A DNA stretch of 64,000 nt, taken from contig JAFRGC010000066.1 of the NCBI GenBank assembly GCA_017434025.1, forward strand, positions 24,074 to 88,073, written 5' to 3'. Under the pieces are notes generated by a model, which saw only the letters and a program-made list of their open reading frames with translations, searched no databases and was not told the origin of the DNA. How positions within the stretch are numbered: the first letter of the stretch is position 1; the number at the start of each line of letters is the position of its first letter. The translations under genes were made by a program, and so were the position numbers. Source of the stretch: Mogibacterium sp. (GTDB lineage: Bacteria; Bacillota; Clostridia; Peptostreptococcales; Anaerovoracaceae). Below, in pieces: positions 12,914-21,180 of this stretch.

Positions 12914-14143
12914 TTACTTCTTGCCTTCCTTGGCTTCTCTTCTGTTCTCGTAGTCGCTGATGATCATTGCAGCGGAGAGGTCTCCTACTACATTGATTCC
13001 GGTACGGCCCATGTCGAAGATCTTATCAACGCCGGCAACGAGAGCGATACCTTCAACCGGCAGACCTACAGACTGGAGTACCATAGCGAGCATGATCATG
13101 CCTGCACCAGGTGTTCCTGCTGTTCCGATGGATGCCAGTGTAGCTGTGAGAACGATGGTGATCATCTGTCCCAGTGTCAGCTGGATGCCGAAGCAGCTGG
13201 CGATGAAGATCGCGCATACGCCCTGATAGATCGCAGTACCATCCATGTTGATGGTAGCTCCGAGCGGAAGTGTGAAGCCTGCAACGTCCTTACGCGCACC
13301 CATATCCTCTGCGCATTCCATGGTGACCGGAAGGGTTCCGATCGAGGATGTGCTGGAGAATGCGAACAGGAATGCAGGGAATGCACCCTTGAGGAACTCT
13401 ACCGGGCTCATGTGACCAAGTGTCTTGACAGCCACCGAGTATGTGAACAGTGCATGTACCGCGTAAGCGATGTATGCTGTCAGGAGTACCATAGCAAGTG
13501 ATCCGAGAACCTGCGGTCCGTTTACGGCAACGACTGGTACGATGAGACAGAATACAGCGATCGGAGTGACCTTGATGATTCCTCTCATGATGACCATGAA
13601 TACTTCATAAGCACTGTCGATCCATTCTTTGAATGGCAGACCCTTGTCGCCGGCAATGATGATACCGAATCCGACGAAGAGTGCGATCACGATGACCTGC
13701 AGCATAGTGCTGTCTACCATAGGCTGGAACAGGTTCGACGGGAAGATGTTGACGATCGTATCCATGAACTTGGTAGGCTCAGCAGCTTCATATGTCAGAT
13801 CAGATGTCTCGAGTACCTGGTAAGATCCCTTGAAGATGTTCGCGAAGATCAGGCCGATAACGATAGCGAATGCTGTTGTGCAGAAATAGTAGATGATGGT
13901 ACGAAGACCGATGGTTCCGACTTTCTTGACATCGGAGAGTGAAACGACACCCTGGATGATCGATGTGAGTACGATCGGAACTACGATGAATTTGAGCAGG
14001 TTAAGGAAGATCGTTCCGAATGGCTTGATGTATGCTGTCGTGAAGTCAGCAAGGCCAAGTGCCAGGAAGATCAGACCTGCAACAATACCCAGACCTAGAG
14101 CAATAAAGATCTGAAGCGGCAGTGAATTTTTGATTTTCTCCAT
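12914..14143 (-). CDS. dicarboxylate/amino acid:cation symporter (DAACS family)
   Basis: 409 aa integral membrane protein with eight helices and two re-entrant loops as in GltPh. Key motifs are visible: the Ser-rich HP1 tip SSTSSIGTLP, N-M-D-G-T in TM7, HP2 G-T-P-G-A-G, and the TM8 substrate motif DKIFDMGRTGINVVGD with Asp and Arg. It would import aspartate, glutamate or C4-dicarboxylates with Na+ or H+. The neighbouring racemase, transaminase and oxaloacetate decarboxylase genes suggest aspartate. It has its own terminator and a run of Shine-Dalgarno-like repeats upstream. Confidence 0.93.
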   Translation of the reverse strand: MEKIKNSLPLQIFIALGLGIVAGLIFLALGLADFTTAYIKPFGTIFLNLLKFIVVPIVLTSIIQGVVSLSDVKKVGTIGLRTIIYYFCTTAFAIVIGLIFANIFKGSYQVLETSDLTYEAAEPTKFMDTIVNIFPSNLFQPMVDSTMLQVIVIALFVGFGIIIAGDKGLPFKEWIDSAYEVFMVIMRGIIKVTPIAVFCLIVPVVAVNGPQVLGSLAMVLLTAYIAYAVHALFTYSVAVKTLGHMSPVEFLKGAFPAFLFAFSSTSSIGTLPVTMECAEDMGARKDVAGFTLPLGATINMDGTAIYQGVCAIFIASCFGIQLTLGQMITIVLTATLASIGTAGTPGAGMIMLAMVLQSVGLPVEGIALVAGVDKIFDMGRTGINVVGDLSAAMIISDYENRREAKEGKK

Positions 14144-14148
14144 ACTTA

Positions 14149-14241
14149 ATACCTCTCTTAAATACCTCTAAAATACCTATAAACTACCTCTATAAACCTC
14201 TATAATTTCTATAAATCTCTAGTAAACCTCAATACCTCCTC
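14149..14241 (-). repeat. tandem AGGT-type Shine-Dalgarno-like repeats before the symporter
   Basis: On the minus strand the leader carries seven AGGT motifs (acct on the plus strand at 14151, 14164, 14175, 14186, 14197, 14226 and 14234), several 11 nt apart within TAGAGGT-like units. Only the one or two nearest the ATG can serve as the ribosome site. The rest could be standby sites or a protein-binding array. Confidence 0.6.
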
Positions 14242-14286
14242 CGTGCCTGCGGGAACGGCTCCGAGTGACACATCCGCATGCGATGC

Positions 14287-14330
14287 CTAAAGTGCCGGAT
14301 AGAGAGCCGTCCTCTATCCGGCACTTTATT
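14287..14330 (-). terminator. terminator at the end of the decarboxylase-racemase operon
   Basis: 16-bp perfect stem AAAGTGCCGGATAGAG/CTCTATCCGGCACTTT, 10 nt after the racemase stop on the minus strand. It separates the operon from the symporter gene. Confidence 0.85.
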
Positions 14331-14336
14331 AACTTG

Positions 14337-15059
14337 TCAATAGCGAGTTCCCGGCTTGACTTCGGCTCCTGCCTCTCTGACGGCGGCTGCTGCCAGGATG
14401 CCTGTCGCATCCGCAACATTCTCTCCGTTAAAGCCCATGATGCTGAAAGCCAGCGGAAGCTCGGTGCAGGCCAGAAGGAGCTGCTGCGCGCCTCTGGCCT
14501 CAAGAGATTCGATCAGTGACTTCATTTCTTCGTATGGCAATGCTTCAGGATCTGTGATGCCTTTCTTGATATAGTCATAGATGACCGACATCACCAGACG
14601 CTGCTGCTCAGCGGTAGGATAGATCACCTCTATATCATAGTCGCCAAGCGCCTTCCCGTAGATCCCGCTTTGCACGACACCGTCGGTGCCGAGCACGGCG
14701 ACTTTATCCACTCCGGCTTTGCTGAGAAACTTTGCTGATTCCTCAAGCATGCTCACGAGCGGGATACCTATCTCCTTCTGGATATACGGCCGGAAGTAAT
14801 GCGCTGTATTGCAGGGCATGATCAGGAAATCTGCTCCGCCGGCCTCGAGCCGCCTGGCGCTGCGGAGCATCTCCGGCAGCGGGCTCTCTCCGCCATGCAG
14901 TATGGCTGCGGTCCTGTCTGTGATCCTTGTATTCAAGTCTACCAGCATAGGAATGTGATCCTGATCGCAGCTCGCTTCGGTCATGCTGATGATCTTGTCC
15001 ATCAGATCGACAGTCGCTGCCGGTCCCATACCGCCTATGATGCCAATAGTCTTAAGCAT
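14337..15059 (-). CDS. aspartate/glutamate racemase family protein
   Basis: 240 aa, started at the ATG at 15057-15059 (MLKTIGIIGGMGPAATVDL) with GGAGAGG upstream. PLP-independent racemase fold with both catalytic cysteines: M-P-C-N-T-A-H and L-A-C-T-E-L-P. The G-G-M-G-P start is typical of aspartate racemase (RacD-like). It is 11 nt downstream of the aminotransferase and last in the operon. It could supply L-aspartate from D-aspartate for the transaminase, or D-aspartate for cell wall; the operon context favours the former. Confidence 0.9.
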   Translation of the reverse strand: MLKTIGIIGGMGPAATVDLMDKIISMTEASCDQDHIPMLVDLNTRITDRTAAILHGGESPLPEMLRSARRLEAGGADFLIMPCNTAHYFRPYIQKEIGIPLVSMLEESAKFLSKAGVDKVAVLGTDGVVQSGIYGKALGDYDIEVIYPTAEQQRLVMSVIYDYIKKGITDPEALPYEEMKSLIESLEARGAQQLLLACTELPLAFSIMGFNGENVADATGILAAAAVREAGAEVKPGTRY

Positions 15060-15070
15060 TGTGACCTCTC

Positions 15071-16291
15071 CTACTTCCTGATCAGTGCAGCGATAGCCTC
15101 TGCACACTTCACGCACTTCTCCTTGGAGATCGATGCGATGGATACTCTGATGCCCTTAGGCAGAGCCAGAGCGAAAATGTCCTGTGCCTCGAGTGCAGCT
15201 CCTACTGCAGCCGGATCGTCACAGCCTACCGTTACGAAGAATCCCGCGCTGAACGGCACACACTTGACGCCGTTGTCATTGAGGGTCTTCTCGAACACTC
15301 TGCCTCTCTCGAGCAGCATGTCACGGTATCCTCTTCTCTCTTCGTCTACCTTGGCGAGCAGTTCAGGATCGCTGTAGATCTTGCCCATCAGGACCTGTGC
15401 GGAACGGTTGCAGTTCGACCATGTCGAACGGGCAAAATACTCGGAAGCGCGCTTGAACTCAACTGCAGTCTGCTCGTCCTTCGTTACGAGAACGATAGCG
15501 CCGCAGCGCATTCCGTAAGCAGTCAGAGTCTTGGAAGCACTGTATCCGTAGATCGTGATAACGTGATCGCCGAGCGCTTCAAACTTAGGCATGAACGCTC
15601 TGACCTCGTCTTCCTCACCTGCATAGTCGATATATGCTACGTCCAGGAAGAGTACGACATTGCATGGTGCATTGTTGACGATCCTGACAACATTGTCCCA
15701 GTCCTCAAGCGACAGTGAGTAGCCTGTAGGGTTGTGTGCAGGGCTGTTGATCATCAGGACGATCTGATCCTGTTCCTTCGCAAGCTCATTAAGCTGCTCT
15801 TCGAGATCCGCGCTGTCGAACTTACCCTCTTCATCGAAGAATCTGAAGGTCTTGAGCTTGCGGCCCTGCTGGCTGCAGATGTTCCTGTAGTTCGCCCAGC
15901 ACCAGTCGTGTGTCAGTACCGCATCACCGACATTGGTGTAGTTAGCTACGACACTGGAGATACTTCCGGTACCACCCGGCGTAACGCTGACTTCAATGAA
16001 TCCTTCCGGAACGAATTTGCCGAACAGTGCCTTCTTGACAGCCTCTCTGAAAGCAGGTGTGCCTGAGATCGGCGCGTATTCCGCATAGTCGACCGGTCCG
16101 AGAGTCTTGATAGCATCTACAACGGATGACATTACGACCAGGTCGCCGTTGTCATCGAGCAGAGCTCCGATAACGGCGTTGATAACTTTGTCCTTACCCT
16201 TCTCAGCAGTCGCTGCCTTGGCGCGTCCGTTGAGTGCAAATACTTTGTCAGCAACAGGAATCGTCCTGTTGTTTTCTTTAAGGAATCCCAT
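15071..16291 (-). CDS. PLP-dependent class I/II aminotransferase, likely aspartate
   Basis: 406 aa, fold type I. The PLP lysine lies in SASKTLTAYGMR, the cofactor Asp/Tyr region in LFLDVAYIDYAG, and NSPAHNPTG is the usual Asn-x-Pro-x-x-x-x-P-T-G site. Ribosome site GGAGG before ATG. In this operon, converting aspartate to oxaloacetate would feed the carboxyltransferase encoded 26 nt upstream. Substrate is inferred from context only; the subgroup also includes aromatic transaminases. Confidence 0.88.
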   Translation of the reverse strand: MGFLKENNRTIPVADKVFALNGRAKAATAEKGKDKVINAVIGALLDDNGDLVVMSSVVDAIKTLGPVDYAEYAPISGTPAFREAVKKALFGKFVPEGFIEVSVTPGGTGSISSVVANYTNVGDAVLTHDWCWANYRNICSQQGRKLKTFRFFDEEGKFDSADLEEQLNELAKEQDQIVLMINSPAHNPTGYSLSLEDWDNVVRIVNNAPCNVVLFLDVAYIDYAGEEDEVRAFMPKFEALGDHVITIYGYSASKTLTAYGMRCGAIVLVTKDEQTAVEFKRASEYFARSTWSNCNRSAQVLMGKIYSDPELLAKVDEERRGYRDMLLERGRVFEKTLNDNGVKCVPFSAGFFVTVGCDDPAAVGAALEAQDIFALALPKGIRVSIASISKEKCVKCAEAIAALIRK

Positions 16292-16317
16292 GAGAGTGTA
16301 CCTCCTTCTCTGTCAGG

Positions 16318-17718
16318 CTATACCGGATAGGCTTTGTTCTTGGTGTCGATCGCATTCGGATCCATTTTGGCCTTCCTGGCTGCTCTCTTCTTGAAGAAGT
16401 CCATAGCGACATTCGCGAAGAGTGCGTATGTCAGAACGTCTTCATCCTGTTCCTTGTAGTCCCCTACCTCTTCCTCAAGCTTCTTGAGTTCCGGCTCGAG
16501 CAGGTCTGCCGGACGGCATGTGATCCTCTCGCTCTGATCGATCTTAGCGAGAACTTCAGGGTTCATCGGCATTGGTGTAGCGCCGTATTTGCCCTTGAGG
16601 ATCTGCTGGGTCTCTTTGGAGAGAACTTTGTATCTCTCGCCCATCAGGACGTTGAGTACAGCCTGTGTTCCTACGATCTGTGAGGACGGTGTTACCAGCG
16701 GTGGCATGCCGAGGTCGTCTCTTACGCGAGGAACTTCCTGCAGTACTTCGAGGTACTTATCCTCAGCGTTCTGATCCTTGAGCTGGGATACCAGGTTGGA
16801 AAGCATTCCGCCAGGTACCTGATAGATCAGGGTCTTGATATCTGTGCCGAGAACCTTGGTGTTCATGAGTCCGCTCTTGAGATCCTTATCTCTGATCTTC
16901 TGGAAGTGAGCAGCGATCTTCTCCAGCTTGGCGATATCCAGGCCTGTGTCGTACTCAGTTCCCTTGAAGGTCTCTACCATTACCTCTGTAGATGGCTGGC
17001 TGGTGCCGCCTGAGAATGGCGAGATCGCTGTGTCGATGATATCTACGCCTGCCAGTGTAGCGCAGTAATATGTGATCGGCGCTACGCCGCTGGTGCAGTG
17101 TGTGTGCAGCTGGATAGGAATATCCACGTTAGCCTTGAGCATGGATATCATCTCTGTTGCTGCGGTCGGTAGCATGAGGCCGGCCATGTCCTTGATGCAG
17201 ATCGAGTCAGCGCCGAGTTCCTGGATGCGCAGCGCGCGGTCTTTCCAGTACTCCGGTGTGTACGGCTCGCCGATCGTGTAGGACATCGCTACCTGAGCAT
17301 GTGCACCGTACTGTTTGGTCGCTCTGACTGCTGTCTCTACGTTACGCAGGTCGTTCAGAGCGTCGAAAATTCTGATGTTGTCGATACCGTTGTCGATGGA
17401 CTTCTTGACAAAGTAATCGACTACGTCATCCGAATAGTGCCTGTATCCGAGAAGGTTCTGGCCTCTGAGCAGCATCTGGAGCTTGGTGTTAGGCATTGCT
17501 GCACGGAGCTTCCTGAGTCTGTCCCACGGATCCTCATCGAGGAATCTGATGCAGGAGTCGAATGTAGCTCCGCCCCAGCACTCGATCGCTTCATATCCGA
17601 CACTGTCCATCAGCGCCAGAGCTGGCTCCATGTCCTCGAACGGCATTCTTGTCGCGATCAGAGACTGCTGTCCGTCTCTGATGCAGGTTTCCATGATTTT
17701 GAGTCTCTTTTTTTCCAT
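16318..17718 (-). CDS. oadA: oxaloacetate decarboxylase alpha-type carboxyltransferase (5S-like)
   Basis: 466 aa. TIM-barrel DRE-type carboxyltransferase: ETCIRDGQQSL, MLLRGQNLLGYRHY, the carbamylated-Lys segment CIKDMAGLM and metal-binding HTHCTSG. It moves CO2 between oxaloacetate and biotin. Unlike full-length OadA it stops after the conserved PYC_OADA domain with no biotinyl domain; biotin is on the separate protein at 18913-19272. It could equally be the pyruvate carboxylase subunit or the 5S subunit of a transcarboxylase. Operon mates with Na+-pump subunits favour decarboxylation. Confidence 0.92.
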   Translation of the reverse strand: MEKKRLKIMETCIRDGQQSLIATRMPFEDMEPALALMDSVGYEAIECWGGATFDSCIRFLDEDPWDRLRKLRAAMPNTKLQMLLRGQNLLGYRHYSDDVVDYFVKKSIDNGIDNIRIFDALNDLRNVETAVRATKQYGAHAQVAMSYTIGEPYTPEYWKDRALRIQELGADSICIKDMAGLMLPTAATEMISMLKANVDIPIQLHTHCTSGVAPITYYCATLAGVDIIDTAISPFSGGTSQPSTEVMVETFKGTEYDTGLDIAKLEKIAAHFQKIRDKDLKSGLMNTKVLGTDIKTLIYQVPGGMLSNLVSQLKDQNAEDKYLEVLQEVPRVRDDLGMPPLVTPSSQIVGTQAVLNVLMGERYKVLSKETQQILKGKYGATPMPMNPEVLAKIDQSERITCRPADLLEPELKKLEEEVGDYKEQDEDVLTYALFANVAMDFFKKRAARKAKMDPNAIDTKNKAYPV

Positions 17719-17781
17719 GTTCTGTATTCCTCCATTGAACGAGGTCTCATCACGTATGATGTGAAATCTATACTGTAGAAA

Positions 17782-18897
17782 CTATACACCGAATATCGCC
17801 ATGAATACTCCGGCTGCTACGGCTGTACCGATAACTCCCGCTACGTTCGGACCCATCGCGTGCATGAGCAGGAAGTTTGTCGGATCTGCTTCAGCGCCGA
17901 CCTTCTGCGAAACTCTTGCAGCCATAGGTACTGCGGATACTCCGGCAGAACCGATGAGCGGATTGATCTTGCCGCCTGAAAGTTTGCACATGAGCTTGCC
18001 GAACAGGACTCCGGCAGCGGTACCGAATGCAAATGCTACCAGACCGAGGATAACGATCTTGATCGTTGTCCATTTGAGGAATGCTTCAGCGCTTGTCGTA
18101 GCTCCTACGGAAGTTCCGAGGAAGATTACTACGATGTACATCATAGCGTTGGAAGCGGTTTCCTGCAGCTGACGTACAACACCGCTCTCACGGAACAGGT
18201 TGCCCAGCATCAGCATTCCGACCAGCGGAGCTGTTGACGGAAGAAGTGTACATACGACGATTGTTACGATGATCGGGAACAGGATCCTCTCTCTCTTGGA
18301 AACGGAACGGAGCTGCTCCATCTTGATCTTTCTCTCTGCTTCTGTTGTAAGAGCCTTCATGATAGGCGGCTGAATGATCGGTACCAGCGCCATGTATGAG
18401 TACGCTGCTACGGCGATCGGGCCCATGAGTTCTCTCTGTCCGAGCTTCATAGCGAGGAAGATGGAAGTCGGTCCGTCAGCTCCTCCTATGATACTTACGG
18501 CAGCAGCCTGTGCTTCAGTGAAGCCCATGGCCATCGCCATGAAGAACGCTCCGAATACTCCGAACTGAGCAGCCGCGCCGAGTACGAAACTCTTAGGGTT
18601 GGCGATCAGCGGTCCGAAGTCTGTAAGTGCTCCGACGCCCATGAATATCAGCGACGGCAGGATGGTCCACTCATCCAGCATGAAGAAGTAGTGCAGAAGA
18701 CCGCCATCTTCCATGATTGGTGGATAGAGGTTGACCAGCAGCATACCGAAGGATATAGGCAGGAGCAGTAATGGCTCATACTCTTTGACTATCGCCAGAT
18801 ACAACAGGACAAGGGCAACAACGACCATGATGACGTTGCCGAATGTCAGGTTGAAAAAGGCGGTCTGGTGAGCCAGATTAACTAACGTATCACCCAT
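17782..18897 (-). CDS. oadB: Na+-translocating decarboxylase beta subunit
   Basis: 371 aa, very hydrophobic with about nine to eleven membrane segments. Carries the Na+/carboxybiotin site motif [10 protein letters not shown] with the essential Asp, plus [14 protein letters not shown] and [10 protein letters not shown], all conserved in OadB/GcdB/MmdB. It decarboxylates carboxybiotin and pumps Na+ out of the cell. It is shared by oxaloacetate, methylmalonyl-CoA and glutaconyl-CoA decarboxylases, so it does not fix the substrate. Confidence 0.96.
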   Translation of the reverse strand: MGDTLVNLAHQTAFFNLTFGNVIMVVVALVLLYLAIVKEYEPLLLLPISFGMLLVNLYPPIMEDGGLLHYFFMLDEWTILPSLIFMGVGALTDFGPLIANPKSFVLGAAAQFGVFGAFFMAMAMGFTEAQAAAVSIIGGADGPTSIFLAMKLGQRELMGPIAVAAYSYMALVPIIQPPIMKALTTEAERKIKMEQLRSVSKRERILFPIIVTIVVCTLLPSTAPLVGMLMLGNLFRESGVVRQLQETASNAMMYIVVIFLGTSVGATTSAEAFLKWTTIKIVILGLVAFAFGTAAGVLFGKLMCKLSGGKINPLIGSAGVSAVPMAARVSQKVGAEADPTNFLLMHAMGPNVAGVIGTAVAAGVFMAIFGV

Positions 18898-18912
18898 ATT
18901 AGGCCTCCTATA

Positions 18913-19272
18913 TTATCCGATGTATGCTACTGCCTGTCCTGCTGTTGTGCTGTCTCCTTCTTTGACAACGATCGAGCTGACTGTGCCGTCCTTAGGAGCG
19001 ACTACAGGGATCTCCATCTTCATTGCTTCGAGGATGATAACTGTATCTCCGGACTTGACTGCATCGCCTTCCTTGGCAACTACCTTGAAGACTTTACCGG
19101 CAGTACCGCATATTACAGGCTCGCCCTTACCTGCTGCCTTCTTAGGCGCTGCTGCCTTAGGTGCAGGTGCTGCAGGTGCTGTTGCTGCGAATGTAGGAGC
19201 TGTATCGCTGCCGACCTTCTCAACTTCTACTTCAAATTCTGTTCCGTTTACTCTTACTATATACGTTTCCAT
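18913..19272 (-). CDS. biotin carboxyl carrier protein
   Basis: 119 aa. An N-terminal 25 residues (METYIVRVNGTEFEVEVEK) is followed by an Ala/Pro/Lys linker and a biotinyl domain with the modified Lys in EAMKM. It carries CO2 from the carboxyltransferases to OadB. Its ATG lies 16 nt inside the upstream gamma-subunit gene, which points to coupled translation and fixed stoichiometry. Confidence 0.96.
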   Translation of the reverse strand: METYIVRVNGTEFEVEVEKVGSDTAPTFAATAPAAPAPKAAAPKKAAGKGEPVICGTAGKVFKVVAKEGDAVKSGDTVIILEAMKMEIPVVAPKDGTVSSIVVKEGDSTTAGQAVAYIG

Positions 19273-19580
19273 TGTGCCCTCCGTACATTCCTAACTATGT
19301 ATCCTTCAGTTGCGGCTTCTCCTTGTTCGTCTGCGATCATCTGATGTATCGCTGCTGTGATCACTGCTACAGTCTCCGGCGTGAAACCGTCAAATGCGTC
19401 TTCTGGAGCAGCTTCCGGCTGTGGCGCTGCTGCCGCGGCTGCCGTTGCAGCTGCCTTCGGTGCGCATAATTTGCCCATCAGCCAGATACAGAAAGCGATG
19501 AAGATCAGTATGCAGAATACTGTTCCCATACCAAGTACAGTATCGATCGCACCTACTTTCAGTATTTCTCCTATACTCAT
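19257..19580 (-). CDS. oadG: decarboxylase gamma subunit (OadG-like)
   Basis: 107 aa: one N-terminal membrane helix (LGMGTVFCILIFIAFCIWLMG), an Ala/Pro linker and a C-terminal helical segment FTPETVAVITAAIHQMI. Gamma subunits anchor the soluble carboxyltransferase to the membrane beta subunit. Sequence conservation in the family is low and the call rests on architecture and gene order. The 3' end overlaps the biotin-carrier gene. Confidence 0.88.
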   Translation of the reverse strand: MSIGEILKVGAIDTVLGMGTVFCILIFIAFCIWLMGKLCAPKAAATAAAAAAPQPEAAPEDAFDGFTPETVAVITAAIHQMIADEQGEAATEGYIVRNVRRAQWKRI

Positions 19581-19588
19581 ATGATCAC

Positions 19589-20935
19589 CTACCTGCTGTT
19601 AACGAAGGTCTGCAGTGCGCCAATCAGGTACTTTCTTGTATCTTCCGGTGCGATGACCTTGTCTGCAAATCCGTGTCTTGCAAGTGCAACAGCGCTGGAC
19701 TGGTCGTCACGATACTGCTGCTCAAGCTCTTCTGACCATTTGCCGAAAATGATCTCTGTAGCCTGTCTTGGCTCGACTATGCTGATATCTGCGCCTTCCC
19801 ACATGAATACGTAGTCAGCACCGAGGCCCTTGGAATTCAGAAGGCTGAATGCGCTTCCTACCACGCGGCCTGTTACCACGCTGAGCTTAGGAACGGTAGC
19901 TGTGATGAGTGCCTTGAGCAGTCTTCCTGCGGATTCCGGCAGATACTTCTCGTTCTCGGATGTCGTCTGATATCCGTCAGTATCGATCAGTGTCAGTACC
20001 GGGATGCCGAATCTGCTGCATACATCCACCATTGCAGCGGCTTTGCTGCATCCGTCAGCAGAGAGTCTCTTCTCTCCGTTGACCTTGTTGCACGCTACGC
20101 ATCCTACTGTCTGTCCTGCAAGTCTGATAAAGCCGGTGATCATATCCTGGCCGAAATCAGGCTGTGCTTCCAGAACGTCATTGTTGTCGGAGAGCTCGGC
20201 AAGGAGTGCTCTTCCATCACCGATCATCGACTCGATGTCCGGGCATACGCGGTTGAGCTCTTCAATGCTTGTCTCAAGGACTTCAGGAGCAAATCCTACT
20301 GCCGGCGGCAGAAGTCCGACGAGCTTGCGGATCTTCTTGGCGATCTCCGGCCATGTGAATGTACCGTCATCAACGGCCTTGACATAAGGATTGTCGCCGA
20401 TCGCATTTCCTACAACGCTCTGAGGGTTGACGAAAATGCTGCCCTTGTCCTTCTCAATAAATACGAAATCTGCCTGCTTGGCTGCGATCGACATTCCGCC
20501 GCCGCACTGTCCGATGACAGCTACGATCTGCGGGATCTTGCCGGATGCTTCCGACTGCCTCTTGTACAGTTTGGCAAACTGATACAGTCCATCCAGGCCT
20601 TCCTCGATACGGAACCCTGCACAGTCAAGAAGTCCGATGATCGGCGCATTCGCCTTCATCGCATGCTCATACAGATCTACGATCTTGCGGCCATGCTGCT
20701 CGCCGAATGTTCCGCCCATGACTTCACTGTCCTGCGCATAAACAAAGACGAGGTTGCCGTCTATCGTGCCGTAACCGGTGATCACACCGTCGGACTCTGT
20801 TACAGCGTCCGGATGGTAGAACTCGGTATATCTGGCCGATACACGCTCGCCCACTTCCATGAAGCTACCAGCATCCAGCAGCTGCATTATTTTGCCGGCT
20901 GCGGTAGTTCTCTCTTCGCTAGGTTTTACCTTCAT
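19589..20935 (-). CDS. acyl-CoA-type carboxyltransferase (12S/MmdA-like)
   Basis: 448 aa, crotonase-fold double domain of the acetyl-/propionyl-CoA carboxylase beta type, a little shorter than the usual 510 aa. It has GQCGGGMSIAA in the N-domain and VVTGRVVGSAF in the C-domain, both oxyanion-hole glycine motifs. First gene of the operon, with its own promoter at 20992-21021. MmdA uses methylmalonyl-CoA and GcdA glutaconyl-CoA; I cannot tell which. Finding it with a 5S-like subunit and a free biotin carrier recalls transcarboxylase. Confidence 0.9.
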   Translation of the reverse strand: MKVKPSEERTTAAGKIMQLLDAGSFMEVGERVSARYTEFYHPDAVTESDGVITGYGTIDGNLVFVYAQDSEVMGGTFGEQHGRKIVDLYEHAMKANAPIIGLLDCAGFRIEEGLDGLYQFAKLYKRQSEASGKIPQIVAVIGQCGGGMSIAAKQADFVFIEKDKGSIFVNPQSVVGNAIGDNPYVKAVDDGTFTWPEIAKKIRKLVGLLPPAVGFAPEVLETSIEELNRVCPDIESMIGDGRALLAELSDNNDVLEAQPDFGQDMITGFIRLAGQTVGCVACNKVNGEKRLSADGCSKAAAMVDVCSRFGIPVLTLIDTDGYQTTSENEKYLPESAGRLLKALITATVPKLSVVTGRVVGSAFSLLNSKGLGADYVFMWEGADISIVEPRQATEIIFGKWSEELEQQYRDDQSSAVALARHGFADKVIAPEDTRKYLIGALQTFVNSR

Positions 20936-20991
20936 CAGTACCTCCTTTTATCAGTAAATGTTTATGATTTACATATACCTATACATCTTCT

Positions 20992-21021
20992 ATTATACCT
21001 AATTACTTTGTTACAAAGCAA
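20992..21021 (-). promoter_or_regulatory. sigma-A promoter of the decarboxylase operon with dyad operator
   Basis: Minus strand -35 TTGCTT (21021-21016), 18-nt spacer, -10 TATAAT (20997-20992), about 57 nt before the first ATG. The spacer starts with the palindrome CTTTGTAACAAAG, well placed for a repressor. Confidence 0.6.
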
Positions 21022-21123
21022 TCAAACTGACGTATTAGCGTGTATTTTTGGGACATTTGCGATTGTTTTTTTGACTGGTTGACCGCCGGCCATCATGGCG
21101 TGAGGCGATTGGATTTTGGCCGC

Positions 21124-21158
21124 AAAAAAGAGAGGCAGCTGTCGCCAGCTGCCCCTCT
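21124..21158 (-). terminator. terminator after PEP carboxykinase
   Basis: Minus strand AGAGG-GGCAGCTG/CAGCTGCC-TCTCT stem with GCGA loop, followed by TTTTTT, about 20 nt past the pckA stop. Confidence 0.92.
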
Positions 21159-21180
21159 GTGAAAGGTCGATTATCAGCGA

